Source: Rhynchopus euleeides (taxonomy: Eukaryota; Euglenozoa; Diplonemea; Diplonemida; Diplonemidae). Taken from it: a stretch of 64,000 bases of DNA. The notes below the pieces were generated by a model. It was not told where the DNA came from and ran no database searches. It saw nothing but the letters and a program-made list of their open reading frames with translations. The translations under genes and the position numbers were made by a program. Shown in pieces: positions 20,617-31,000 of this stretch (position 1 is its first letter; each line of letters opens with the position of its first letter). The stretch spans positions 660,501-724,500 of the forward strand of contig OY723295.1 of the NCBI GenBank assembly GCA_963210315.1. Direction: 5' to 3'.

Positions 20617-22275
20617 TGACTGGTACCACTTCCCTGCCTGCCGATTCCTGCCCTGCCGGCGATTTTTTTTGTGGGGTGAACCGGGTGCGTGCTCTTCTCC
20701 GCTGCTGCTGTTCCTGTGTGAAGGTGTTCCAGCGCTTTGCACTCTCACGTGAGTCGCCCTCCGCTGTCCCGTCGGACTGAGCGGAGCGTGGGCAGAGATC
20801 CGCGCACGGTCCACCCACTCAGAACGTGATCGCCACACGAACCCATATCAATCACACTCATCCCGAGCAAGGTCTCCCTCGCTTGGCCTTCGATCCTTTA
20901 GACCCTCGTGTTTGCGAATCAGCGAAAGGCTTTGGTCGGCGCTGCTGGCAGCAAGGCTCGGGGCAGCTGTCGCCTCGTTGGTGAGGTGACAGGTGGACGT
21001 GCCCCAGAGCCGGCCCACTGGGTGATCGGCAGGGGCGTCTGAGAGCCAGGCCGCCACCGTCAACGCCAATCCGGATTGGCCTTTTTCGACCACGATTCGA
21101 TGGAGGGGAAAACTGGCCCCAGCCAGTTCCCACTCCTGGTGCTAAGCACACATCTGTTCCCGGCGGTCGCCACTTCCAGACAATCTCCTTGCGAGAGTGG
21201 AGGTGACCGAGCTCGGTTCCCCTGCTTCTCTGAAAGAGGTACATACGTCGGATTCCGAAGGTGTTAACAACGTCGTACCACTCGTGGTCAGAAAGGCAGG
21301 ACCTGCCGCTGGAGTGGCTGAGCTGAGCTTGGAGGAGAAACGGCGCAGACCTCGTGCTCTGGTCCCGAGCCCCAGAATGCCAGTTGCAGACTGTCGTGTC
21401 GGCGGGGGACAGGCACTGGGTATGCCAACATGCAGGTGTGGTGCTGCAGGACATGGTGGAGAAGAGGTCGAGGTGTTCGATGTCGGATCACGACGTGATC
21501 GCGACGCAGCCAAAAAATCATGACGTGATTCACGTTCACGACGCTATTCCCTTGCCAAACAATTCACGCCGTGTTCTGAACCATCCATGCTTCTTGTTCT
21601 TCAACGAACCATCATACACCCACCCTAAATGGATGCGAAGATCCCCCCACAACCAACGAGATTCTACAACGGGCATTGCGCTCGGGATCATGCGAGAGCT
21701 GAGCTGCGATGAGTTCCCCTCGAGCAAGGGGTTGAAGACAGGGTACCCAGGGACACCACCTTCGAGGGATATCGTTTGCTCACGGGTGACAGCAGAAGCA
21801 GAATCGGAAAACGCCGTTGCACTTTCTCGGCAACCCCAAACTGGTAAACTCACTGACGTACACCATGATGACGTCCGGCTGTGCGGCGACATTGAGTGGG
21901 TACCTGAAGAGGGACATGTCAACGGCCTGAATCTAGAGGGCGCAGGCAGCCTCCGCACGTCGCATTGTATGCCATGTGCTCGCGCAAATCGGTACTGCAT
22001 GGGGTTCTTACGGACAGTCCTTGAATGTAAGAATGAAATCGAGGGCGGGAGCGATGAACGTTGGGTACCGATGCGGGCTTCATGTCATCCAACTGGCCAC
22101 ATTTGGCCCCCAGAAAGCCCTCGAGGGAGAGGATTGGTACCGGCTTCGCATCTAATACCCTCTCGCATCAATCTATCCAGCGAGCCCTCCAGATCGCTCC
22201 ACCCGCAGGCTGTGTTCCGCTGAAATGCGTTGAGCCTGCTGGCGGGACTATTTGTGTCAGCACGACAGAGACATC
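20617..22275. other. Gene-poor DNA unique to this interval
   Basis: No recognisable protein on either strand. The longest open frame (plus, about 21354-22223) begins with GTG rather than ATG and has no family features. This is the start of ~5 kb separating copy 0's 5' flank from the spacer relic at 25498. Confidence 0.4.
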
Positions 22276-22323
22276 GCGAAGGACTGCTGGGAATGGCCTG
22301 AAGCCCTTCCCAGCAGTATTCGC
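22276..22323. repeat. Hairpin with compound arms
   Basis: GCGAA...CTGCTGGGAA at 22276-22293 pairs with TTCCCAGCAG...TTCGC at 22307-22323. Could act as a structured RNA or a fold-back insertion; no further evidence. Confidence 0.5.
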
Positions 22324-22357
22324 TCCTGGTTTGTCTCGCCCAGGTCTTGATCGCGTG

Positions 22358-22377
22358 ACCTGGGTCTTAACCCAGGT
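22358..22377. repeat. Small hairpin ACCTGGGT-ctta-ACCCAGGT
   Basis: Perfect 8-bp stem and 4-base loop, 35 bp after the larger hairpin. No T-run follows, so there is no reason to call a terminator. Confidence 0.45.
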
Positions 22378-22499
22378 CCTGACCCCGGTTGTGACTCAGA
22401 TTACAGGGCAACACCACGAGGAGCAGCGTGCACACGACACCAGAGGCACATTCTGACCTCTTTGTGTGCTCTTTGTGGCATGATCAAGCTGGGAGTCTT

Positions 22500-23465
22500 A
22501 GAAGCAGGCGAGCAAGACGGCACCACCAGCCGTGCGATCCCGCTTCTCTCCGACACACGCTCATTGCACCGCTTGAGTGGATCTGCACCTTGCACCACGT
22601 CCCCGGGCATTTATACAATCTTCCTGGCCCGTGAGCTGCAGGACAGCGGCCCTGCTACGTGTGCGGCGCTTCTGCGGCTGGCAGAGATGCCCACGAAATC
22701 GCTGGGCTGGAGTCCCACCTGCAGGCCGCCGTCCGCCTGACGGCACCCCTCGCATCGCTGCTCCAGAAGTACTGCAACGCGCAGCTGGGTGTGCCCAACG
22801 GCGTGCCCCTGTCGACACAGTGCACACCGACATTGAGTGTCATCGAGCAAGTGTCTGAGGTGGGGAAGTGCGGCCCCCCAGCCCCTGGCAGGGGAGCTGG
22901 CCTGGTCTGGCGACCGCATGCGCAGAAGGTGGGACGGCACGGAGTCAGGGAAGTCCTTCTGGTTTGCGGTCCGCCGTCTGTGCCCGAGCGCGTACGGCCG
23001 CGTGAGTCGTAGGGGTGTCAGAACTCCGGTGCCACTTCCCCTCGGTTTCGGGGAGGTCACGAGTAGGGCCTGGGTAATCTACGACAAGGCCGCCACGTTC
23101 CGAGGGTGTGCTGGATTTCTGAGACAACCCGGGGGCGAACCGGGCTGCTACACTCCTCTCTGCTCTCGGGTGTCTGCTGCTTGTCGAGTGACAGGCAGGG
23201 CGGAAGCCATTATTCTTTGTGCAGTCGAGAGAGAATCGCAACGCCCAATGTCATGTGGACGCAACAGGGAGTTGTCAAGTGTGTTTCCTCAGCTCGGTAC
23301 GGCAAGCAGGAGGCGAATCTCCAAAAGAAAATAGGAGGGGGGAAAACGGCCGTTTTTTCGCCAGCACAAAATGAAAACGGCCGTTTTTATATTTCGGTAG
23401 CGGGACCTGAGGTAGTGAATTCTCATAAAATCCACTCCCTCCATGACGGCCGTTATGACACTATG
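22500..23465 (-). mobile_element. Broken copy of the CGGCCG-end DNA element: first ~970 bp, inverted
   Basis: The reverse complement matches the first ~970 bp of the intact element at 25832-27513. Its terminus (CATAGTGTCATAACGGCCGT read on the minus strand) ends at 23465. The match stops at 22500 in the sequence equivalent to 26800. The next part of the element is at 23975 in the opposite orientation, as expected if an inversion broke the copy. Confidence 0.75.
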
Positions 23466-23974
23466 ATCAATATCTTCTTTTGCTGAATACTCGCAACTGT
23501 CTGCCCGACCAAGCCCGGTGTGATTCTCCCCATATGCATCTGCTGTCCCAGCACTCCTCGCCCGCTCCCTGGGGCTCGAAGAAGGAAGGACACGAGCCCC
23601 GTGCGACGCGGCGACGTACGACTCTTCCCTATCTCGGCTGTCAGCCGCGTCCTCCCGCATCACCGCAAGCAATCCTCGCGTCTCGCACCGCCTTGTGCTG
23701 ATGGGCGGGAGCTGCCACGCCACCCATTGATGTGTGTGATTCGCCTCTTTCGGAACCTTCTCCTGCAGCTGCATGTGCTGCAGCGTCTCGTCAGTACTGA
23801 ACAGCGGGCGACGAGCTTGTTTCCTGTCGACGTTGTATCCCATTCAGTACCGTACGTCAGCTTTTGCGCTGAACGGTGCCTAATGCAACGGAAAAGCGGT
23901 GGCTGAGTTACCCCCATCTCCCACGAGACGCGTTTTTGATAATATTGATGTTTTGTGTCTTATGTCCGACCGCA
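23466..23974. other. 509 bp between the two pieces of the broken element
   Basis: Probably the original flank of the element, carried inside the inverted segment. Holds part of a minus-strand open frame that runs into the element end; product not recognised. Confidence 0.5.
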
Positions 23975-24405
23975 CTCAGCTGCATCAGATATGTGGCACA
24001 GCACATCCTTCAGCGCCAGTGCGGTCGTGAACCCATCCAGCTGGTGCTGCATATTGCCCGGGATGATCGCCCGTGCCTTCGGGAAGAAATCAGCGAAGGT
24101 GGTGTCCTGCTCATCCGGGGTGTGGACGCCGATATCAAGGGAAAGCTCTGTCGGAAGAGCCCTGATGCCAGTGAGCGACACCCACCTCTGCCTGCACGGT
24201 CATCCACGACACACGTGCCTAGATGGGCCGCAACCAGGTTCAGCCCCTCCTCGGGACACACTTGTTGACAGCATCGTGCACCATGCCAGCCGGTGATCCG
24301 GTGAACAACGCACCCCGGGCGATCCGAAGTTGCAAGCCTGCCACTGAGGGTATCGCACTCCAACAGCGCCAGCTGTTTCCCTGGCTCTGCGCTTTCAACA
24401 CTGCG
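23975..24405 (+). mobile_element. Broken copy of the CGGCCG-end DNA element: middle ~430 bp, direct
   Basis: Matches 26805-27235 of the intact copy in the same orientation with scattered substitutions. It begins exactly where the inverted piece (22500-23465) leaves off in element coordinates. The element's last ~280 bp, including its right end, is absent. Confidence 0.75.
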
Positions 24406-24560
24406 GCTCCCGACTGATTCCCGCGCAGGACTGGGTTCCGACCTGATGTCAGAGAGATACACACCGTCAGCCCGGAAGGAACAGATTCTCACAACCTCCG
24501 GCGGTTGGGGGGCTCCGACCCCCAGACCCCCCTGTGGCATGTGCTTGTCAATATGCGACT

Positions 24561-24669
24561 GTGGGGTTCTTCGCTACCATCACGTTTTCGTCAAAGTTCG
24601 GCAAATTCTTCCTATGCGTAAATAGGAAATGCACCAACACGCCGTTTCGGCACCGTAGCAAAGACCCAC
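24561..24669. mobile_element. Small MITE, ~109 bp, relative of 14082-14189
   Basis: Left end GTGGGGTTCTTCGCTA (24561-24576) and right end TAGCAAAGACCCAC (24656-24669) are imperfect inverted repeats. They match the GGGGGTCTTCGCTA ends of the first copy, and the length is nearly the same. Confidence 0.5.
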
Positions 24670-24816
24670 TGTGTCGCTGTCTACTCCGTGCCTCCGGACG
24701 CGCTCCGGAGAACTCGGTGTCGGCCAGGACAAGATTTTGGGCGAAGCGCCGGAAAATACCCCAGACCAGCAGAACCAGCAAAAATCCGAAAAGCTAATTT
24801 CAAGCTACGTTCCTGG

Positions 24817-24867
24817 ACGTGGGCCCACGTGGGGAAAAATGCGTACCCACGTGGTGTCAAACCATGA
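24817..24867. mobile_element. Solo right end of the 14814-15459 element family
   Basis: Starts with the palindrome ACGTGGGCCCACGT and ends with CCCACGTGGTGTCAAACCAT plus GA (22-bp terminus at 24846-24867), matching 15408-15459. I see no matching left end nearby, so it is a truncated copy. Confidence 0.65.
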
Positions 24868-24928
24868 CTGAAATCACCCTGAAAAACCGGAAAACGGCGC
24901 CAGAAAAATAAGTCTACCTTACACCTTG

Positions 24929-25165
24929 ACCCACACCCCCACGAGCGATTGCACGCAGCAGCGTCATCACAAGATGACCCCGTGCCACAAGCGGACCAGG
25001 CCCTCCCCCACACCCCTCCTGGTCCAGCTCAGGTGCTGGTGGCCCGGCAAGGCCGTGAGACCCAACAGCATACCCGCCAAGACCCCCAGCAGCGATGGCA
25101 CGCAGCAGCGTCATCACAGAAGACGACCCTGTGCGGCCCAGGCCCCACCCCCCCACCCGCAGCAC
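24929..25165. repeat. Pair of ~85-bp direct repeats, 149 bp apart
   Basis: 24929-25015 and 25078-25165 share cacgcagcagcgtcatcaca and the flanking C-rich text, with small indels. No gene. Confidence 0.55.
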
Positions 25166-25497
25166 ACTCCGTCCACACAGCGCGTCAGCAAGCTGACCCG
25201 TGTGCAGCAGGGAGGCGCGGCAGCAGCTCCGCAGCCAGACAGCACCGGAGGGCAGTCAGGGCTGAGCGCGTCGCAGCACACACCGATCCGCCCTGTCGCG
25301 CCACCACCCACACCCCACCCACCCAGCGTCATGCAGGGGACTGCTGACACGGCATCTCGTCGACTCCGCATGCACCCACAGCGCACCAACGGTACATAGT
25401 CGCGACGCCAAACCAGAGGGTGTGGAGAGCAGAGACAAGCAGGGCTGACAAGCCGGAAAAGGAGCCGCAACAGCGTACGATGTGGGAGTCTACGATG
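25166..25497. other. Intergenic DNA, no gene seen
   Basis: C-rich sequence just before the spacer relic. If the array once extended here, a surface-protein gene would be expected immediately left of 25498, but none is present. Confidence 0.45.
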
Positions 25498-25831
25498 GGG
25501 TCAAAGGGTGCGGGCTATCGTCCTGGAGCTGCTGCTTGGTGTTTGTCTCAATGTGGGATCACAGGGGCCCACCGAGAAGCGGTGTCCCCAACCACGCGCG
25601 GGTATTGGCGTGCCTGTGTAATGTACATTAATCCACGTAAACTGCCGAGGGGCACAGGGCGAACGTATGAGTCAGATCAACCCGGCGGGCCCGCTTTCAG
25701 CACGCCGGCCGGCCGGCATCGGTATGCGGGCTGCGGGCTGCGGTGTGCCGCGGCAAACAGGAGGAGGGGGAATTACGGAGTGCAGAGCCAGCGGGAGTAC
25801 ACTACACTGTGTTTTTTTAAGCTTTTTTTTA
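25498..25831. repeat. Relic of the array spacer, left part
   Basis: Matches the array spacer at 32728-33053 nearly base for base, including the palindrome TAATGTACATTA at 25619-25630. It ends at the T-run where the DNA element is inserted. Confidence 0.8.
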
Positions 25832-27513
25832 CATAGTGTCATAACGGCCGTCATGGAGGGATTGGATTTTCTGAGAATTCACTACCTCAGTTCCCGCTAC
25901 CGAAATATAAAAACGGCCGTTTTCATGTTTTGTTGGCGAAAAAACGGCCGTTTTTTTCCCCCTCCTATTTTCCTTTGGAGATTCGCCTCCTGCTTACCGT
26001 ACCGAGCTGAGGAAACACACTTGACAACTCCCTGTTGCCTGCACATGACATTGGGCACTGCGATTCTCTGTCGACTGTACAAAGAATAATGGCTTCCGCC
26101 CTGCCTGTCGCTCGACAAGCAGCAGACACCCGAGAGCAGAGAGGAGTGTAGCAGCCCGGTTCGCCCCCGGGTTGTCCCAGAAATCCAGCACACCCTCGGA
26201 ACGTGGTGGCCTAGTCGTAGATCACCCAGGCCCCGCTCGTGACCTCCCCGAAACAGAGGGGAGGTGGCACCGGGGTTCTGACACCCCTACGACTCATGCG
26301 GCCGTACGCGCTCGGGCACAGACGGCGGACCGCAAACCAGAAGGACTTCCCTGATTCCGTGCCGTCCCACCTTCTGCGCAGCTGCGGTCGCCAGCCCAGG
26401 CCAGCTCCCCTGCCAGGGGCACTGGGGGGTCGTACTTCCCCACCTCAGACACTTTCTCGATGACATTCTCAATGTCGGTGTACACTGCATCGACAGGGGC
26501 ACGCCGTTGGCACACCCAGCTGCGCATCGCAGTACTTCTGGAGCAGCGATGCGAGGGGTGCCGTCAGGCGGACGGCGGCCTGCAGGTGGGACTCGAGCCC
26601 AGCGATTTCGTGGGCATCTCTGCCAACCGCAGAAGCAACGCACACGTAGCAGGGCCGCTGTCCTGCAGCGGGCCCGGAAGATTGTATGAATGCCCGGGGA
26701 CGTGCTGCAAGGTGCAGATCCACTCAAGCGGTGCAGGTAGTGTGTGTCGGAGAGAAGCGGGATCGCACGGCCGGTGGTGCCGTCTTGCTCGCCTGCTTCT
26801 CCCTCTCAGCTGCGTCAGAGATGTGGCACAGCACATCCTTCAGCGCCAGTGCGGTCGTGAACCCATCCAGCTGGTGCTGCATATTGCCCGGGATGATCGC
26901 CCGTGCCTTCGGGAATAAATCAGCGAAGGCGGTGTCCTTCTCAGCCGGGGTGCTGTCGCCGATATCAAGGGAAAGCTCTGTCGGAAGAGCCCTGATGCCA
27001 GTGAGCGACACCCACCTCTGCCTGCACGGTCATCCACGACACACGTGCCTAGATTGGCCGCAACCATGTCCAGCCCCTCCTCGGGACACACTTCTTGACA
27101 GCATCATGCACCATGCCAGCCGGTGATCCGGTGAACAACGCACCCCGGGCGATCCGAAGTTGCAAGCCTGCCACTGAGGGTATCGCACTCCGACAGCGCC
27201 AGCTGTTTCCCTGGCTCTGCACTTTCAACGCTGCGTTCTTCTTCTTCTTGATATGGCGCGGTCCGTCAAAGTGGTCCACGAAGTCTGAACTCTTCGCATC
27301 ATACTTGAAGGCGCGCTCACAATGCTTGCTGCAGGGTATCCCTTGCAGTGGGGAGGCACTCCTGGTGGTGGGATCTCGCCTGCTGACCCACGCCCCATAC
27401 AAAATTCCCAGGTAAAAAAAACGGCCGTTTTTTAAAATGCTGAAAATCAGCGGCCGTTTTTGCAAGTCCACAAAATACAAGGGATTTTTTAAAACGGCCG
27501 CTATGCAACCATG
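25832..27513. mobile_element. DNA transposon-like element, 1682 bp, ends CATAGTGTCATAACGGCCGT, with preserved empty site
   Basis: Both 20-bp ends are inverted repeats matching at 16 of 20 positions (left 25832-25851; right 27494-27513 reads CATGGTTGCATAGCGGCCGT on the minus strand). TTTTTA flanks both sides (25826-25831, 27514-27519) and occurs once at the empty site in each array spacer (33048-33053). So the element is an insertion with a 6-bp (or longer, T-slipped) target duplication. The ends are rich in AACGGCCGTT palindromes (near 25843, 25914, 25944; 27420, 27493). The body has short minus-strand open frames, including a U1/BED-like zinc-finger piece, but no complete transposase. Superfamily not assigned; probably non-autonomous. 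Confidence 0.75.
27238..27335 (-). pseudogene. Possible C2H2 (U1/BED-like) zinc-finger fragment in the element
   Basis: Read on the minus strand: CSKHCERAFKYDAKSSDF, then VDHFDGPRHIKKKK. Two Cys and an H-x5-H pair with an FDG core match U1/matrin-type or BED-like fingers found in some transposases. The frame has no ATG nearby and soon becomes unconvincing. It lies in the part of the element missing from the broken copy. Confidence 0.25.
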
Positions 27514-27518
27514 TTTTT

Positions 27519-27800
27519 AAGTTTTTTTTAGGGGGTAGCGGGGTGTGCGGCACATGGATCCGAAACGATTGTGTGCAGCGTCCCAGGCAAGGCGTGCAGT
27601 GTATGCAGGCAGCCCAGACACCGCGGATCCCGTGCCACACGCCGAAGGGTCTGCCGGCACGCTCCCAGCCCCCCGCCCCGTTGGCACGCCACAGCGGGCA
27701 TCCCGCAGAGCGCTAACCAGCGCATCAACTCAAACATTAGGAAGGCAAGCACAGGCGGAGACCAGGGGTATGCCCAGGCTCGCAGGTGCCCACAGCTTCT
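27519..27800. repeat. Relic of the array spacer, right part
   Basis: Continues the spacer match (33053-33335) on the other side of the inserted element, with a few substitutions (for example cacgctccc for gcgctccc). It diverges after gtgcccacagcttctgt. Confidence 0.75.
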
Positions 27801-28015
27801 GTCACTGCACAGACGTATGTAGTTGTGGGAAGAGGAGAACGGGAAGCGGGGGCTGGGGGGTGGGGACGCGGAATACGGAATCTGGGGGTGTGATGGGGTA
27901 TGGTGTACGGAATGTGAAATAAGGAATCTGGAAACACAAGCTCGCCTGTTAATGGAGGGCCCATCTTGTTCCGTTGTGTAGGTGTTGCCCCGCACACCCG
28001 TACGGGGAGGCCGCT
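27801..28015 (-). other. 3' flank of surface-protein copy 1, unlike the other copies
   Basis: No similarity seen to the 3' flank shared by copies 0 and 2-6. It goes together with the divergent C-terminal coding region of copy 1. Confidence 0.5.
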
Positions 28016-31000
28016 TTACACGCCAGCACCATCGACTGGCTCGTGCTTGGCTGCCTCGGGGACGTCGTTCTTCTTCCCGCACATCACAATGGCCACCACA
28101 ACAAACGCAACAAGGGCGAGGAATGCAATGGACACGCCGATGGCCGCACGCTCCCCGGCGCTCAGATCGTCATCACTCTCAGTCGACCTAGTCCCCGAGC
28201 TCCTGCATACATACTGCGACCCATCGAGCGTACGCGTCGTTGTGGATGTGCACGATATAGCCTGACACACGTTGTTCTGATCAAGCACAGTGCGCGTCGC
28301 GCTGTCGAGTTCGCAGGCCTTTCCATTGCCCATGTTGCCGCCTGATGCCCCACCCAGCGCATCCAGTGTGAGGGCATCGCGCCCTGTTGTGTTGAGCGTC
28401 GCGTATTTCGCGTTGTAGGATGAGTCCAGGGCCGCGTCCCCCAGGATGAACTTCACCATCTCCTGAGGGTTGCACCCCACAAGGGCGAACAGAGAGACAC
28501 CCGACCCAGGGATCACCAGGACGCCGTCCGCACCGCCTGACACAGTGCCGAGGATAAGGGCAAGGGTCTGTACGAAGTTCGCCTTCTCCGCATCTGTCAC
28601 ATCTGCCTCCGTGTTAGATGTGAAGTCGAGCCTTACAACCATATTCACCACGGACGCCGTCTTGGCGATGCACAGCTGCACGTACGGGTTCGGGTGTGCA
28701 TACTCGGCCGTCGTCACGCAGGTGCACGTGTTGCCGAGAATGGGGTCCACACTGCACGTCGCATTAGGGTCCATCCCGTCAAGCCGGCAATCCGCAGCGG
28801 TATGGCAGAAGCCGCTGACCGAAGTTTGCTTCTTCGCAATTGTGGTGACCTTCGTCGGGGAAGGGGTCGGCATCGTGCACTTCCCGTCGACGCACACCGT
28901 GTTCACCGTGTCGAACGTGCAGTCCCCGTCCACAAGGCAGGTCGCTGTCGCGTTCTCAGACTTCAGCACGCAGTCGCTACCGGCACCGGACAGCTTTGGC
29001 ATACGCACGTAGAAGGGGTCGCACTTCACGGCAGAGCACACCGTCGTCCCGCTCAGCTCCAGCTCGAACGCCGACGCTGCGTTCCCCAGTGTGCACGTCT
29101 TCAGAATTGCCAGCGTCGGGGCCGGGGTGGGGGGCGGGTATGTCTCCCCAGAGCCCAGCGGGGCCGGCGGCAGCGTCGCAGGCACCACCTCCACCTTTGT
29201 CACCAGGCTGGCGCCGAGCGTCTGCGAGGCAGCGGGGTTCGCCTTCACGGCAGCCGCAACAGCAGAGTTCACAGAGTCCGTGGCCACGCTCCCCACCTTG
29301 GAGCTGGGGACCTCCGCCACAGACAGGGCCCCGATGGACCCGCAGAAGAAGTCGATGGCTGTCGTCACCCCGGCGAGGTTGGTGTTCAGCACACCCAGCA
29401 GGAACACCTTCACATCACGCGGCACATCCCCGTTCTGGCACGACCCGACGGAGAAGTACAGGAACGACACCACCTCCTGCACCACCTCGTAGCAGCCCCA
29501 GTATGCAGCATCCCCACTGTCCAAGATCTGCGGGCCGTAACCGCTGGAGCACGTGCACTGGTGCGACGACTGAGTGCACACACCGGCGTTGTCCCCATTC
29601 TCCCTGCACACCGCATCGCTCGTGCACCAGACAGTCACAACCGGCGCAGCCCCCGGGGTCGCGGTCGTCGGGGCAGGGGTGGCCGGCACATTTGTGGGGG
29701 GCACCGGCACGAGCGTGCGCGGCGTGTACGTCGGCGGGACCGGGGTCGGCGGCACGGACGTGGGCGCGAGTGTCTTCCCAGCAGGCAGCGGGGTCGGTGG
29801 GGAAATTGTGTTGGGCGCCGGAGTGGGGGGTGACGGTGTCGGGGCGATCGTTGGGGGAGCAGGTGTTGCGGGCGCCGGAGTCGCAGGTGCGGGTGTGGCC
29901 GGTGCGAAGGTCTTGCCTGCAGGAAGAGGTGTGTCCGGCGCAGGCGTGGCCGGTGCAGGTGTCGCAGGCGCGAAGGTCTTGCCAGCCGGAAGAGGTGTGT
30001 CCGGCGCAGGCGTCGCCGGTGCGGGTGTCGCAGGTGCGGGTGTCGCAGGTGCGGGTGTCGCAGGCGCAGGCGTCGCCGGTGCGGGTGTCGCAGGCGCAGG
30101 CGTCGCCGGAGCCGGCGTCGCAGGTGCGGGTGTCGCCGGTGCAGGAGTGGCCGGTGCAGGAGTGGCAGGCGCGGGTGTGGCAGGTGCAGGCGTCGCCGGG
30201 GCCGCTGTGGCCGGTGCGAAGGTCTTCCCTGCCGGAAGAGGTGTGTCTGGCGCAGGTGTCGCCGGGGCGGGAGTTGCAGGTGCCAAGGTCTTCCCTGCCG
30301 GAAGAGGTGTGTCTGGCGCAGGCGTGGCCGGTGCGGGTGTTGCGGGTGCCGGCGTCGCAGGTGCAGGAGTCGCCGGAGCCGGTGTGGCCGGTGCGAAGGT
30401 TTTGCCTGCCGGAAGAGGTGTGGCTGGCACAGGCGTGGCCGGTGCGGGTGTTGCAGGCGCCGATGTCGGGGCGATAGTTGCGGGTGCCGGTGTCGCCGGG
30501 GCAGGCGTCGCAGGTGCAGGAGTTGTCGGTGCCGACGTTGCAGGCGCCGGCGTGGCCGGTGCGAAGGTTTTGCCTGCCGGAAGAGGTGTCGCCGGTGCAG
30601 ATGTAGCGGGGGCAGGTGTCGCAGGCGCCGGTGTCGGGGCAACAGTTGCAGGTGCAGGCGTCGCCGGTGCGAAGGTCTTCCCTGCCGGAAGAGGCGTCGC
30701 CGGTGCAGATGTTGCCGGTGCGGAAGTTGCGGGTGCTGATGTGGCAGGGGCGGGTGTCGCCGGTGCGGGAGTTGCAGGTGCCGGCGTGGCCGGTGCGAAA
30801 GTCTTCCCTGCCGGAAGAGGAGTCGCCGGTACCGGCGTGGCCGGTGCGGGTGTCGCAGGCGCCGGTGTCGGGGCGATAGTTGCAGGTGCGGGTGTCGCAG
30901 GTGCGGGTGTGGCAGGCGCAGACGTTGCCGGGGCCGGTGTCGCCGGGGCGAAGGTCTTGCCTGCCGGAAGAGGAGTCGCCGGTGCAGATGTAGCCGGTGC

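Noticed and set aside
21354-22223. 289-residue plus-strand ORF
   Set aside because: Begins with GTG, lies opposite the gene direction, overlaps equally plausible frames on the other strand and shows no family.
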